In this document: in pieces, positions 16,743-25,959 of the stretch
How the letters are laid out: each line of letters opens with the position of its first letter
Position numbering within the stretch: the first letter of the stretch is position 1
NCBI RefSeq assembly: GCF_036346295.1
Contig: NZ_CP107819.1
Coordinates: forward strand, 4,030,001-4,094,000
Length of the DNA stretch: 64,000 nucleotides
Direction: 5' to 3'
DNA from: Streptomyces sp. NBC_00536
GTDB taxonomy: Bacteria > Actinomycetota > Actinomycetes > Streptomycetales > Streptomycetaceae
The notes under the pieces: model-generated
Told to the model about the DNA's origin: nothing
Seen by the model: the letters and a program-made list of their open reading frames with translations, nothing else
Databases searched by the model: none
Translations under genes and position numbers: made by a program

Positions 16743-17372
16743 ATGCACCGCCCGAAGTGGATTGCCGGCGGACTGACGGTGGCTCTGCTGTGCACCGGAC
16801 TCGTGCTGTTGCGCAACACCGATGGCGCGGACGGCGACCCCGGCGGCGCCGATGCCTCCGGCGCCTCCGCCAAGGCCCCCGCGGAGGGCTTCCCCTCCCG
16901 GGCACTGGGCCTGTCCGGCCACCGCAGGCTCGTCGAGCAGCTGGAGGACGGGCGCGGGGAGCATGCCTGGCACGGCACGGGCCGCGGCCCCCGCAAGGCG
17001 GCGGGCCGCTCCGCCGCCGCCCCGCTGCCCGCGGCCCGCCCGCTGCGGCTGCGCATCCCCGACCTCGGCGTCGACATCCCGCTGGCCGCGGGCTCGGCGG
17101 GCGACGCGGTCGGCTGGGACGTGGACAGCCCGGCCCCGGGCTCGGCCGGGACGGCCGTCGTCTCCGGGGAGAGCGCGACCCTGCACCTCGCCACGCTGCG
17201 CAAGGGCCGGACGATCGAGATCCCGCGCGCGGACGGACGTACCGCCGTGTTCACGATCGACCACGTCGGCACCCCCCGGGCCACGGACACCGGCAAGCAC
17301 GCCGAACTGCGCGTGGTCACCGGCGAGACCACGGTCCACGCCCACCTGACCGGGACCCGGCGCAGCAAATAG
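16743..17372 (+). CDS. Class F sortase-like exported protein lacking catalytic residues
   Basis: 209 residues with an N-terminal signal/anchor helix (about 7-24). From about residue 98 (RPLRLRIPDLGVDIPLA) it follows the class F sortase beta-barrel: WDVDSPAPGSAGTAVVSGES in place of the usual AGH motif, LRKGRTIEI, and a final LRVVTGETTVHAHLTG where an active sortase has T-(L/I)-x-T-C. Both the catalytic His and Cys positions are substituted (Glu and Gly), so it should not cleave or join cell-wall sorting signals. It may be a structural or binding derivative. AGGAGG precedes the ATG. Confidence 0.7.
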   Translation: MHRPKWIAGGLTVALLCTGLVLLRNTDGADGDPGGADASGASAKAPAEGFPSRALGLSGHRRLVEQLEDGRGEHAWHGTGRGPRKAAGRSAAAPLPAARPLRLRIPDLGVDIPLAAGSAGDAVGWDVDSPAPGSAGTAVVSGESATLHLATLRKGRTIEIPRADGRTAVFTIDHVGTPRATDTGKHAELRVVTGETTVHAHLTGTRRSK

Positions 17373-17474
17373 CCCGTGGCGGCACTAGTCCGTGAGGGGT
17401 CCGTTCGTCATCCGATCGGGCGCTTCCGGGGCGCCGCGGGGGCACGCCCGGGCGTGTCGGGGCACATCCCGGGA

Positions 17475-17825
17475 ATGAGCGGGACGCGGTACGCGCGGAC
17501 GGTGCGGGCGGCACTGGCGAGGGCCCTGACGGTGGCCTGCGTCGTGCTGCTCTGCGCGTTCGGCGCCGGTTCCGCGGCCGCCGCGGCGGGCCCGGCCCCC
17601 GCGCCGCGCCCCGCGGCCGCCGCCGAGCCCGCAGAATCCGATCCGGGCGCGGATCCGGAGGTCCGGGCCGTGCCGAGGTCCTGTGCGCGCGGGATCGCGC
17701 CGCGCCGCACCCCCGAACCGGGCACCCGGATGAGCCGGCCGCCCGCGGCGCGCGCGTTCCCGTACGCGAGCGGGCAGACGGAGGGCGGGTCCCCGACGGT
17801 GCGGAGTGTGGTCCTGCGCTGCTGA
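17475..17825 (+). CDS. Small predicted secreted Ala/Pro-rich protein
   Basis: About 116 residues from the ATG at 17475. Arg-rich n-region, a hydrophobic core (ALTVACVVLLCAFGAG) and an AAAAAG cleavage-like site, followed by an Ala/Pro/Glu linker and a short region with three Cys in total. No family recognised. The start is uncertain (weak RBS), and the frame could extend upstream to 17376. Confidence 0.45.
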   Translation: MSGTRYARTVRAALARALTVACVVLLCAFGAGSAAAAAGPAPAPRPAAAAEPAESDPGADPEVRAVPRSCARGIAPRRTPEPGTRMSRPPAARAFPYASGQTEGGSPTVRSVVLRC

Positions 17826-17880
17826 GCGGGCCGAGCAGCAGCGCACCCCCACACTTTCGTCACCCCTGTGAGGTTCCGCC

Positions 17881-18018
17881 ATGCCCATCGACCCCTACGC
17901 GGCCCTGAACGCCATGCTGCGCGCGGAAGCGGCCCGTTTCACGGTGCCGCCGTCCCCGACACCCGTCCCGGCTCCGGCCGAGGCCACCGAAGCGGTGGAG
18001 GCGCAGACGGGCGAGTGA
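17881..18018 (+). CDS. 45-residue hypothetical protein ahead of parS cluster 2
   Basis: ATG with upstream TGAGGT opens 45 codons: a short amphipathic start (MPIDPYAALNAMLRAEAARF) then a Pro/Ala/Glu tail (TVPPSPTPVPAPAEATEAVE). The stop lies 9 bp before the first parS of cluster 2. No family recognised; codon use and RBS support coding only moderately. Confidence 0.45.
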   Translation: MPIDPYAALNAMLRAEAARFTVPPSPTPVPAPAEATEAVEAQTGE

Positions 18019-18027
18019 GAGCCCGTT

Positions 18028-18081
18028 GTTTCACGTGAAACGACGGACTGTTTCACGTGAAACGGCTGTTTCGCCTGAAAC
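18028..18081. other. parS: parS cluster 2: two perfect sites and one degenerate site
   Basis: Perfect GTTTCACGTGAAAC at 18028-18041 and 18050-18063 (22 bp apart), then GTTTCGCCTGAAAC at 18068-18081 with two changes in the central six bases. All are intergenic, between the 45-codon ORF and a minus-strand membrane protein gene. The 18082-18228 stretch after them shows no gene. Confidence 0.9.
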
Positions 18082-18228
18082 GAGAGTGCCGCTTCCCGGG
18101 CCCTCGGCAACGGAGAGTGGACGGTGAGGTTCGACCACCAGGCCCGGGAAACGGCGCCTCTGTCAGTCTGCGACAGGGGCGCCGGTGTCCGCCTCGGGCA
18201 AAGGTCCAGGGTTCGCAGGCCGGAAGGC

Positions 18229-18627
18229 CTATGACTCGCGCGTGTAGTAGCGGTAGAACGCACTCACCGCGACGCCCGCGCCCGCCGCGAGGGCGATCCC
18301 GCTCGACAGCAGCACGCTCTGGCCGGTGAGGCTGTACAGGTAGCCCAGCGCGATGCCCGTGAAGATGCCGTACGCCGCCGCGCGGACCTCGCGCGGCAGC
18401 GACGGGCCGACCCGCGCGAGGACGAACAGGCAGGCCGCGAAGAGCACGCCGCACAGGATCCCGTAGAAGACGTTGCCCGCGTCTACCGGGCCCATCTGCC
18501 GTTTCATGAAGGCCGCGTAGACCCCGTAGACCAGCCCGAGGGTCAGCGGGCGGGCCAGGGCGGCCTTGCCGGAGTGCTTGAGGTCCGCCGCGTACCGCGC
18601 GCGGGCGGTGGGTGCCGCATGTGCCAT
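18229..18627 (-). CDS. Integral membrane protein, unknown
   Basis: 132 residues with an N-terminal cytoplasmic Arg/Lys-rich segment and about four hydrophobic helices (LTLGLVYGVYAAFM, VFYGILCGVLFAACLFVLA, AAAYGIFTGIALGYLYSL, VLLSSGIALAAGAGVAVSAF). It ends FYRYYTRES. The ATG at 18627 has GGGGAG upstream and is preferred over an earlier in-frame start. It looks like a conserved Streptomyces membrane protein without assigned function. Confidence 0.75.
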   Translation of the reverse strand: MAHAAPTARARYAADLKHSGKAALARPLTLGLVYGVYAAFMKRQMGPVDAGNVFYGILCGVLFAACLFVLARVGPSLPREVRAAAYGIFTGIALGYLYSLTGQSVLLSSGIALAAGAGVAVSAFYRYYTRES

Positions 18628-18827
18628 GACCGGGCTCCCCTCTCTGGGATCGGAGCGTGTCCCGCCCCTGCCCCTCAAGGGCACACCCGCCGCCCGCGCC
18701 GGGCAAGTGGATCAAGCGGCACGGGCCGGGCGTCCCACCACCGCAAGGGTGACGTTGCCCCGGCCGGGCCACCCGTGCGCAGCAATCCGGGTCGCGTCCC
18801 CGCCCCCGCCTGGCATTCCCTGGTGAC

Positions 18828-19655
18828 GTGCGCACCTTCCTCTCGGCCGTGCTCGTCGTGCTCGTGGCACTCCTCGTGCCCCTGAGCGCCGTCGCGTACT
18901 GGGCCGACCGCGAGCTGGGCGACGCCGACCGCTACACCGCCGTCATGTCCCCGCTCGCCGGGAACCCCGCCGTGCGCAACGTCGTCGTCACCCAGGCCGG
19001 CCGCGCGCTCGCCGGGCAGATCGACGCGGGCCCCTTCCAGGGCGGGGTCGAGAGCCTCCTCGGCGAGGCCCTGCGCTCCTTCACCGGCACCCCCGCCTAC
19101 CGGACCGCCTGGGACGCGGCCAACCGCGCCGCGCACGCCGCTTTCCTCCAGGCGCTGACCACCGGTCACGGCGACGCCCTGACCATCGACCTCGCGCCCA
19201 TCGTCGAACAGGTGAAGGGGGAGCTCGTCGGCGACGGCGTGCCCCTCGCCGACCGCATCCCGGTCTCCCACATCACGGTCAAAGTGATGGAGTACGACAA
19301 CCTCGGCGCCCTCCGGAGGGGTTTCCGCATGCTCCAGATCGCGGGCATCTGGCTCCCGGTCCTCACCCTGGTCCTCGCCGTCGCCGCGGTGGCCGTCGCC
19401 GCCCGCCGCCGCCGGGCCCTGATCGCCGTCGGCGCGGGGCTCGCGATCGGGGCCGGGCTGCTGTGGCTGGCCGTGCGGATCTGCCGCGGGCTGACCCTGG
19501 ACGACCTGCCGCCCGATGTCGACCGGCCCGCCGCCGCGGCGGTCTACGACGCCCTCACCGCCTTCCTGCGCACGACCACCTGGGCCGTCCTCGTCCTCGG
19601 ACTCGCCGTCGCCCTGGCCGCCTGGGTGACCGGTCGGCTGCGCCGGACCCCATAA
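18828..19655 (+). CDS. Conserved integral membrane protein, unknown
   Basis: 275 residues from a GTG. An N-terminal helix (FLSAVLVVLVALLVPLSAVA) anchors an external domain of about 150 residues (DRYTAVMSPLAGNPAVRNVV, DLAPIVEQVKGELV), followed by three C-terminal helices (about 172-275) separated by an Arg-rich loop and the segment LDDLPPDVDRP. This layout recurs in actinobacterial proteins of unknown role. It is followed at 73 bp by the FUSC gene on the same strand. Confidence 0.78.
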   Translation: MRTFLSAVLVVLVALLVPLSAVAYWADRELGDADRYTAVMSPLAGNPAVRNVVVTQAGRALAGQIDAGPFQGGVESLLGEALRSFTGTPAYRTAWDAANRAAHAAFLQALTTGHGDALTIDLAPIVEQVKGELVGDGVPLADRIPVSHITVKVMEYDNLGALRRGFRMLQIAGIWLPVLTLVLAVAAVAVAARRRRALIAVGAGLAIGAGLLWLAVRICRGLTLDDLPPDVDRPAAAAVYDALTAFLRTTTWAVLVLGLAVALAAWVTGRLRRTP

Positions 19656-19727
19656 GCTCGGACTCATACACAACGTCCCAGGAAAGCCCCAGAAGAACCG
19701 ATTCGCGAGGGGCGGTACGGAAGCGGC

Positions 19728-21716
19728 ATGAGCAGCGAACAGATACCGTCCGGGCGGACCCGGCCCCATCCGCTCGCCCCGCCCGAATGGCTGCTCAAGG
19801 GACTGCGGCCGAGCACGGCGCCGGTCCCCTGGGCCGCCGCGGCGCGCGCCGGTGTCGCGCTGGCCGCGCCGCTCGCGGCCGGATTCGCCCTGGGCGAGCC
19901 GGAGTACGGGGCGCTCGTCTCGATGGGCGCCCTGTCCGGGGTGATCGGCGACACCGCCGACGCCTACCGGATGCGGATCCTGAACATCGCCGTCCCGCAG
20001 CTCTTCGGCGGGATCGGCGTGGCCCTGGGCACCCTGGTCTTCGGCCACGGCTGGCTCGCCGTCGGGGTGCTCACCCTGATCGCGCTGGTCTCCGGGATGA
20101 TCTCCTCGATCGGTACGGTCGCCTCCGTCTCCGGTCTGCTGCTCCTGCTCAACGCGGTGGTCGGGGCCGGGCTGCCGATGCCCGAACCCTGGTGGACCGC
20201 GCCGCTGCTGCTCAGCGCGGGCGGGCTGTTCGTCCTCGCGCTGACCCTGCTCGGGTGGCCGCTGCGCGGGCGGCGCCCGGAGCGGGCCGCCGTCGCGGCC
20301 ACTTACCGCTCGCTCGCGCGGCTGCTGGAGGCCGCGGGCGGGCCCGGGTACGAGGAACGCCGCCAGCAGGTCACCCAGGCCCTCAACCAGGCCTACGACC
20401 TGGTCCTCGGGCGCCGGGCCCGGGTGCACGGGCGCAGCAGCTCGCTGGTGCGGATGATGGCCCAGCTCAATGTGGTCATCCCGCTGGTCGAGGCCGCCCC
20501 CGCCGCCCACCTGCGCGGCCGGCCGCTGCCCCCGGAGATCCCCGCGGCGGTGCGGATGCTCGCGGACGCCGTCGAGGAGGGCCGTACGGGGGCCCACGCC
20601 CTGGAACTGCCCGCGCCGCACGGCCAGTCCGAGCGGGCCATCGACGCCGCGCTGCGGCACGCCGCGAACATCGTGCACCTGGCCGAGCCGTCCCTGCACA
20701 ACGTGGACGACCGGCTCGGGCGGCCCGCCGCGCTGGGCGTCCGGGCCCGGCGCGCGGTGCGCGACATGGCCTTCTCCGGGGCCTCCTGGCGGTACGGGCT
20801 GCGGCTCGCGCTGTGCATCGGGCTGGCCCAGGCGCTGGTGTCGGTGGTGGAGATCGAGCGTTCGTACTGGGTGGCGCTGACCGTCACCTTCGTCCTCAAG
20901 CCCGACTTCGGCTCGGTGTTCTCCCGGGCCGTGCTGCGCGCGCTGGGCACCGCGGGCGGGCTGGTCGTCGCCGCCGCCGTGCTCTCCGAGGTGCCGCGCG
21001 GCTGGTGGGACGTCCCGGTGATGGTGGCGCTCGGGGCGCTGATCCCGGTCTTCTCCGCCAAGGGGTACGCCTTCCAGACCGCGGCGATCACCCCGGTGAT
21101 CCTGCTGCTGTCGGACCTGCTCAACCACCAGGGCTTCGACCTGATCCGGCCGCGCCTGCTGGACAGCCTGATCGGCTGCGCCATCACCCTGGTCGCGGGC
21201 TACCTGCTGTGGCCGGAGAGCTGGCGCACCCGGATCGGGGACCGGCTCGCCGACACCGTGGACGACGCCGCGCGCTACGTCGAGCGGGCCTTCGGGCCGC
21301 ACGACGGCACCGAGGCCGGGCTGCGGGCGGCGCGCACCACCCGGCTCCAGGCCCGGCGGCGGATCTACCGCGACCTGTCGGGGGTGCGCAGCGAGTTCCA
21401 GCGGGCGCTGACCGAGCCGCCGCCGGTCGGGGCCCGGGCCGCCGCCTGGTGGCCGCTGGTCGTCGCCGTGGAGCGGATCGTGGACGCCACCACCGCCGCC
21501 CGGGTCCGGGTCAACCACGGGGCCGAGCCGCCGCGCCCCGAGGAGGTCGAGGCGGTCACCACCGGCCTGCGCGCCCTGGCCGGGGCCGTCCGCACCTCCA
21601 GCACCCCGCCGCGGGTGCGCGCCCCGTGGCCCGACGCCGTCCCGGAGGCCTCCGTACTCTCCCCGGTCCAGCAGGAGCTGGCGGCGGCCCGCGCCATCGC
21701 CGCCCCGGCGCCGTAG
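19728..21716 (+). CDS. FUSC/aromatic-acid-exporter family membrane protein
   Basis: 662 residues with two membrane blocks of about six helices each (about 35-185 and 350-500), separated and followed by cytoplasmic helical regions, the layout of the fusaric acid resistance/YccS-like family. The second block includes ERSYWVALTVTFVLKPDFGS and TAGGLVVAAA, typical of the FUSC-like domain. Predicted export of aromatic or other small toxic compounds; specificity unknown. ATG with GGGGCGG upstream. Confidence 0.85.
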   Translation: MSSEQIPSGRTRPHPLAPPEWLLKGLRPSTAPVPWAAAARAGVALAAPLAAGFALGEPEYGALVSMGALSGVIGDTADAYRMRILNIAVPQLFGGIGVALGTLVFGHGWLAVGVLTLIALVSGMISSIGTVASVSGLLLLLNAVVGAGLPMPEPWWTAPLLLSAGGLFVLALTLLGWPLRGRRPERAAVAATYRSLARLLEAAGGPGYEERRQQVTQALNQAYDLVLGRRARVHGRSSSLVRMMAQLNVVIPLVEAAPAAHLRGRPLPPEIPAAVRMLADAVEEGRTGAHALELPAPHGQSERAIDAALRHAANIVHLAEPSLHNVDDRLGRPAALGVRARRAVRDMAFSGASWRYGLRLALCIGLAQALVSVVEIERSYWVALTVTFVLKPDFGSVFSRAVLRALGTAGGLVVAAAVLSEVPRGWWDVPVMVALGALIPVFSAKGYAFQTAAITPVILLLSDLLNHQGFDLIRPRLLDSLIGCAITLVAGYLLWPESWRTRIGDRLADTVDDAARYVERAFGPHDGTEAGLRAARTTRLQARRRIYRDLSGVRSEFQRALTEPPPVGARAAAWWPLVVAVERIVDATTAARVRVNHGAEPPRPEEVEAVTTGLRALAGAVRTSSTPPRVRAPWPDAVPEASVLSPVQQELAAARAIAAPAP

Positions 21717-21791
21717 GCCCGTACCGCCGTCGGTTAACCCGGATGGGTCCGCGCCCGGGCCCGGGCGGGCGGGGCGGGGGAGCATCGGAGC

Positions 21792-22502
21792 ATGCGGAGC
21801 CCGCGCGCCTGCGCCCTGCCGGTCCTCGCCGCCCTGCTGGCGGCCACGGCGGGCTGCGCCGACACCGAGGGCCTGCGCAGCCAGGGCGACCTGGGCGTCG
21901 TCCACGCACCGCAGACCCTGTGGAAGGACGTCCACCCGGCCCCGCCCGACGCCGGGCAGGCGCCCGGGCGGGCCGCGGTCGTGCCCGGGCTGGCCGTGGT
22001 CCCCGGCGGCGACATGCGGGGCGTGGACGTGCTGGACGTCGTACGGGCCGACATCACCGCCGCCACCCGGCAGGACGGCGGCACCGGGCGCCTGGTCGAC
22101 CCGCGGGCCGTGCAGCGGCTCGCGCTGTGCACCGACGCGCCGGGCGGCGGTCCGGACTGCCCGGTCCGGCCGGGCGTCCTGCACGACCTCACCGGCAACG
22201 GCAAGGAGGAGCTGATCGCCGCCCTGGACATCGACGGGCGGGTCAGCGAACTGCGCGTCTACACCGTCCAGGCCGACGGGCGGATCGCCCGGATCCTGGC
22301 CCGCCGCGGGGTCCTGGAGGGCGTGGAGGTCGCCGCCGGGCACCTGGCGGTCCGCGAGCCCACCTCCAACCCGAAGTTCATCTCCGTCTCCGACTACGTG
22401 TGGGATCCCGGGGCCGGGATCATGAACCTGTCCGACCTCACCCTCGACGACTGCCCCGCCGCCGCGCACCCCGCCGTCCCCTGCCCGCCGAGCGGTCCGT
22501 GA
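21792..22502 (+). CDS. Lipoprotein coupled to a histidine kinase gene
   Basis: 236 residues with a type II signal peptide: short basic start, hydrophobic core and lipobox LLAATAGCA (Cys at about 22). The mature part is a globular domain including DVVRADITAATRQDGG, a small Cys pair (LCTDAPGGGPDCP) and repeated strands (DLTGNGKEELIAALDIDG) resembling an FG-GAP/VCBS-like repeat. The stop overlaps the kinase GTG as GTGA, so the two are co-translated. It may present the signal to the kinase, as CseA does for CseC; this is inference. Confidence 0.8.
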   Translation: MRSPRACALPVLAALLAATAGCADTEGLRSQGDLGVVHAPQTLWKDVHPAPPDAGQAPGRAAVVPGLAVVPGGDMRGVDVLDVVRADITAATRQDGGTGRLVDPRAVQRLALCTDAPGGGPDCPVRPGVLHDLTGNGKEELIAALDIDGRVSELRVYTVQADGRIARILARRGVLEGVEVAAGHLAVREPTSNPKFISVSDYVWDPGAGIMNLSDLTLDDCPAAAHPAVPCPPSGP

Positions 22503-23782
22503 GCGCCGGCGGGTGGCGGCGGGTGCGCCGGGTGACGAGCAGCCTGCGCTGGAAGATCGCGCTGACCACCACCGCCGTGTGCTGTGCGGTGGCCGCCGTC
22601 CTCGGGGTCCTGGTGCACAACGTCGTGGCCCGGCAGATCAGCGGCGAGGTCCGCAAGGACCTGGACCGCGACCTGGAAGCCGCCCTCGGGCAGTACCAGT
22701 ACGGCACCACGAACGGCGCGGTGAACTCCGCCCTGGACCCGCCCGGACTCCCCCGGCCGCTGCGCGAACTCGTCGCCCGCGGCCAGACCGGGAGCATGGT
22801 CGGCACCCACGACGGCAAGCCGGTCATGTGGGCCGCCGGGCCCGCCGACCGCAGCGCGCTCGCCGTCTGGCAGCCGTACGCCGACACCCGCGCCCGGCTG
22901 CGCGACATCGACACCGCGATCCTCGCCTCCAGCGCGCTCGCCGCCGGAGTCGTGGCGCTGGCCGGACTGTTCCTCGCGGGCCGGATCAGCAAGCGGCTGG
23001 CGACCACGGCCGCCGTCGCCCGCCGGATCAGCGCCGGGGACCTGGACGCGCGGGTGGGCCTGACGAAGGGGCGTACGGGCGCCAAGGAGAGCGACGGGGA
23101 CGAGGTCCGGGACGTGGCCGCCGCGCTGGACTCGATGGCCGGATCGCTCCAGGGGCGGCTGGAGGCGGAGAAACGCTTCACGGCGGACGTCGCGCACGAG
23201 CTGCGCACCCCGCTGACCGGCTCGCTCGCGGCGGCCGCCCTGCTGCCCGAGGGGCGGCCCAAGGAAATGATCAACGACCGGCTCAAGGCGCTGCACTTGC
23301 TCACCGAGGACCTGCTGGAGATCTCCCGGCTGGACTCGGGCGTCGAACGGGCCGACCTCGCCCGGGTCGAACTCGGCCGGGCCGTCCAGCGGATCGTCAC
23401 CGGCACCCGGTCCACGGCCTCGGTCCGGGTGGTGCGCGACGCCGTCGTGCTCACCGACCGGCGGCGGCTCGACCGGATCATGGCCAACCTGCTGGTCAAC
23501 GCCGAGAAGCACGGGCGGCCGCCGGTCGAGATCACCGTGGAGGGTCCGGTGGTGGTCGTCCGCGACCACGGGCCGGGCTATCCGGCCGAACTCATCGAGC
23601 GCGGACCGCAACGCTTCCGCACCGGCGACCCGGGCCGGGGCCGCGGCCACGGACTGGGGCTGACCATCGTGCTGGGCCAGGCCGCCGTGCTGGAGATCGT
23701 CCTGGACTTCGCCAACGCGGCGGACGGGGGCGCGGTGACGACGCTGCGGCTGCCCATCGGGAAGCTGACGCCGGGCAGTTGA
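22499..23782 (+). CDS. Two-component sensor histidine kinase without an adjacent regulator
   Basis: 427 residues. TM1 about 19-42, an extracellular sensor loop of about 100 residues, TM2 about 142-162, HAMP (GRISKRLATTAAVARRISAG), then the DHp helix with His233 in FTADVAHELRTPLTG and a GHKL ATPase with N-box RIMANLLVNAEKHG, G1 RDHGPGYP and G2 GRGRGHGLGLTIVLG. All catalytic motifs are intact. No response regulator lies on either side; the preceding lipoprotein overlaps its GTG start. The partner must be elsewhere or the kinase is an orphan. Confidence 0.93.
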   Translation: MSAGGWRRVRRVTSSLRWKIALTTTAVCCAVAAVLGVLVHNVVARQISGEVRKDLDRDLEAALGQYQYGTTNGAVNSALDPPGLPRPLRELVARGQTGSMVGTHDGKPVMWAAGPADRSALAVWQPYADTRARLRDIDTAILASSALAAGVVALAGLFLAGRISKRLATTAAVARRISAGDLDARVGLTKGRTGAKESDGDEVRDVAAALDSMAGSLQGRLEAEKRFTADVAHELRTPLTGSLAAAALLPEGRPKEMINDRLKALHLLTEDLLEISRLDSGVERADLARVELGRAVQRIVTGTRSTASVRVVRDAVVLTDRRRLDRIMANLLVNAEKHGRPPVEITVEGPVVVVRDHGPGYPAELIERGPQRFRTGDPGRGRGHGLGLTIVLGQAAVLEIVLDFANAADGGAVTTLRLPIGKLTPGS

Positions 23783-24035
23783 CCGCGGGGCCGGCCACGG
23801 GGTGGACCAAGGGGTGGACAGACCCAGCGGCCGGTGGATGAACAGCAGGTGAACCGGGCGCCCGCGAAGGGGAGTTCACCCTGGTGGGCGGCGTGCGGGG
23901 GCGGCGGACGACGCGAAGGGTGCCCCTGCCGAGGTTCCAGCCAAGGGGCCGATAACCTTACGTGTCCACTCTGGGCAGGGATCTTCCCCACAGCACGGAC
24001 AAATGACGCACGCACTCATGTGAAAGGCCTCGCCC

Positions 24036-25880
24036 ATGGGTATTCGGAGCTTGTTCCGCAAGGTGTTCGGCCGTTCCCCGGAGCCGGCCCCGGAGGCCTC
24101 GGCGGACACCACCGCCGCCGCCCCCCAGGCCGCCGTCCCCTCCCAGGGGGCCGAACGCACCCCCTTGGACGCGGCGGCGGAACTGGTGGCGGCGTCCTTC
24201 GACAGCCCTACGGTCCCCCCGCAGTCCACCCCGCGCGACGGCGGCGGCACGGTCATGACCGCCCCGTCCCCGACCCCCACCCCCACCCCGGACCCGACGG
24301 TCCCCGAAGCGCGTCGGCATGCCGGTGCCGCTGCCGCGGCGGAGCCGGAGCCCCTGGCCGCCGCCCCGTCGGAACCGGAAGCTCCCGCCGAGCCGGAGCC
24401 CGTCGCCGCGCAGGCGGCCGAGCCGGACCCCGCGCCGGAGGCGCAGCCCGTAGCCGAGCCCGTGGCCGCGCAGGCGGCCGAGCCGGAGGCGGCGGCGGAG
24501 CCGCAGGCCGACCCCGCGCCGGAGGCTGTCGCCGTGGCCGCACCGGAAGCGGAGCCGGTGGCCGCCGAGGCCGTGGCCCTGCCCGAGCCCGTCCCGGCAG
24601 CCGACGAACCCGCCCACGAGGCGGAGCCGGAGGCAGTGGCCGCGCAGGCGGCCGAGCCCGAGGCAGCGGCGGAGCCGCAGGCCGACCCCGCACCGGAAGC
24701 GGAGCCCACGGCCGAGGCCGAGCCCGCAGCCGCGCCGGAAGCGGAACCCGCGGCCGAGCCCGTGGCCGCGCAGGCCACCGAACCCGCGCCGCAGGCGGAG
24801 CCCGAAACCGCACCGGAGGCAGAGCCGGTGGCCGCAGCCGCGGCCGAGGCAGCCGACCCCGCGCCGGAGGCGGACCCGGCCGAGCCCGAGCCCGTCGCAG
24901 CCGCGGCCGACCCCGAGCCCGTAACCACGCCGGAGGCGGACCCCGCACCGGAAGCGGAGCCGGTGGCCGAGGCAGCCGACCCCGCGTCGGAGGCGCAGCC
25001 CACGGCTGAGCCCGAGCCGCAGGCCGAGCCCGAGGTCGAGCCCCTGGCCGCGGCGGCCGAGCCGGTAGCCGAGCCCGAGCCCGCAGCCGCGCCGGAGGCG
25101 GACCCGGCCGAGCCCGAGCCCGTCGCAGCCGCGGCCGACCCCGAGCCCGTAACCGCGCCGGAGGCGGACCCCGCACCGGAAGCGGAGCCGGTGGCCGCGG
25201 CCGCAGAAGACACCGAACCCTCGCCGGAGGCGGGCCCGCTCGGGGCCGCTGAGGTGCGGCGCAGGGCTCCCGCGCTCGGGGGGGCGTACAAGGCCGCCGC
25301 CCAGGCGCTGCGCGCCAAGGGCAAGGAGGACGCCCGCGCCACCGTGTACCTCGTCCTCGACCGCTCCGGTTCGATGCGCCCGTTCTACAAGGACGGCAGC
25401 GCCCAGCACCTGGCCGACCACGTCCTCGCGCTCGCCGCGCACCTCGACCCGAGCGCCACCGTGCACACGGTCTTCTTCTCGACCGACATCGACGGCGCCG
25501 CGGACCTCACCCTCGACGAGCACGCCGGCTGGGTCGACGCCCGGCACGCCGCGCTCGGGCACATGGGGCGGACCAGCTACCACCGGGCCGTCGAGGAGGT
25601 CGTCGAGCACTACCAGAAGAGCGGCGGCGAGGGCCGGGCCCTGGTCGTGTTCCAGACGGACGGCGCCCCCGACAACCGCGTCCCGGCCCGCCAGGCGCTC
25701 GCCGAGGCCGCCGCCCACGACATCCACTGGCAGTTCGTGGCCTTCGGTGACCACGACGCCAAGGCCTTCGACTTCCTGCGCAAGCTGGACGCCGAGAACG
25801 CCGGGTTCTTCCACGCGGGGCCCGCTCCGCAGGAGCTGACCTCGGCCGCACTGGTCAAGGGCCTGCTCCAGGGCTTCTGA
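24036..25880 (+). CDS. VWA-domain protein with a long Ala/Glu/Pro-rich repeat region
   Basis: 614 residues. After a basic start ([20 protein letters not shown]) comes a low-complexity region of about 320 residues (about 85-405) of A/E/P/V/D repeats. The C-terminal 200 residues are a von Willebrand A domain with MIDAS residues: LDRSGSM (about 441-447), a middle Thr in [11 protein letters not shown], and QTDGAPDN. This VWA type resembles those found in Ter-type stress clusters. The protein is probably cytosolic or associated with the inner membrane face through the basic N-terminus; no signal peptide is present. A metal-dependent protein-binding role is known for VWA domains; the partner here is unknown. 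Confidence 0.88.
   Translation: MGIRSLFRKVFGRSPEPAPEASADTTAAAPQAAVPSQGAERTPLDAAAELVAASFDSPTVPPQSTPRDGGGTVMTAPSPTPTPTPDPTVPEARRHAGAAAAAEPEPLAAAPSEPEAPAEPEPVAAQAAEPDPAPEAQPVAEPVAAQAAEPEAAAEPQADPAPEAVAVAAPEAEPVAAEAVALPEPVPAADEPAHEAEPEAVAAQAAEPEAAAEPQADPAPEAEPTAEAEPAAAPEAEPAAEPVAAQATEPAPQAEPETAPEAEPVAAAAAEAADPAPEADPAEPEPVAAAADPEPVTTPEADPAPEAEPVAEAADPASEAQPTAEPEPQAEPEVEPLAAAAEPVAEPEPAAAPEADPAEPEPVAAAADPEPVTAPEADPAPEAEPVAAAAEDTEPSPEAGPLGAAEVRRRAPALGGAYKAAAQALRAKGKEDARATVYLVLDRSGSMRPFYKDGSAQHLADHVLALAAHLDPSATVHTVFFSTDIDGAADLTLDEHAGWVDARHAALGHMGRTSYHRAVEEVVEHYQKSGGEGRALVVFQTDGAPDNRVPARQALAEAAAHDIHWQFVAFGDHDAKAFDFLRKLDAENAGFFHAGPAPQELTSAALVKGLLQGF
24861..25196. repeat. 108-bp direct repeat inside the VWA gene
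   Basis: 24861-24968 and 25089-25196 are identical except for one base (36 codons each, in frame, 228 bp offset). They lie in the Ala/Glu/Pro-rich region and indicate a recent internal duplication. Confidence 0.9.
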
Positions 25881-25900
25881 GCGACCAGAACACGTACGAG

Positions 25901-25948
25901 CACGGGGAAGGGCCCGGGATCCGATCGGATCCCGGGCCCTTCCCCGTG
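25901..25948. terminator. Bidirectional terminator between the VWA gene and aspS
   Basis: A perfect 48-bp palindrome (24 bp per arm, centred between 25924 and 25925) lies between two converging stop codons (25880 and 25960). It is one of the strongest hairpins in the window. Confidence 0.92.
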
Positions 25949-25959
25949 TGCATTCGTGC

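Noticed and set aside
18675..22469. 1264-codon minus-strand open frame across membrane and FUSC genes
   Set aside because: It spans several well-supported plus-strand genes and has shadow composition (G, D, Q, R-rich) with no motif.
24300..25200. Possible minisatellite or non-coding repeat
   Set aside because: The frame stays open without stops and joins a well-formed VWA domain, so it is a coding low-complexity region.
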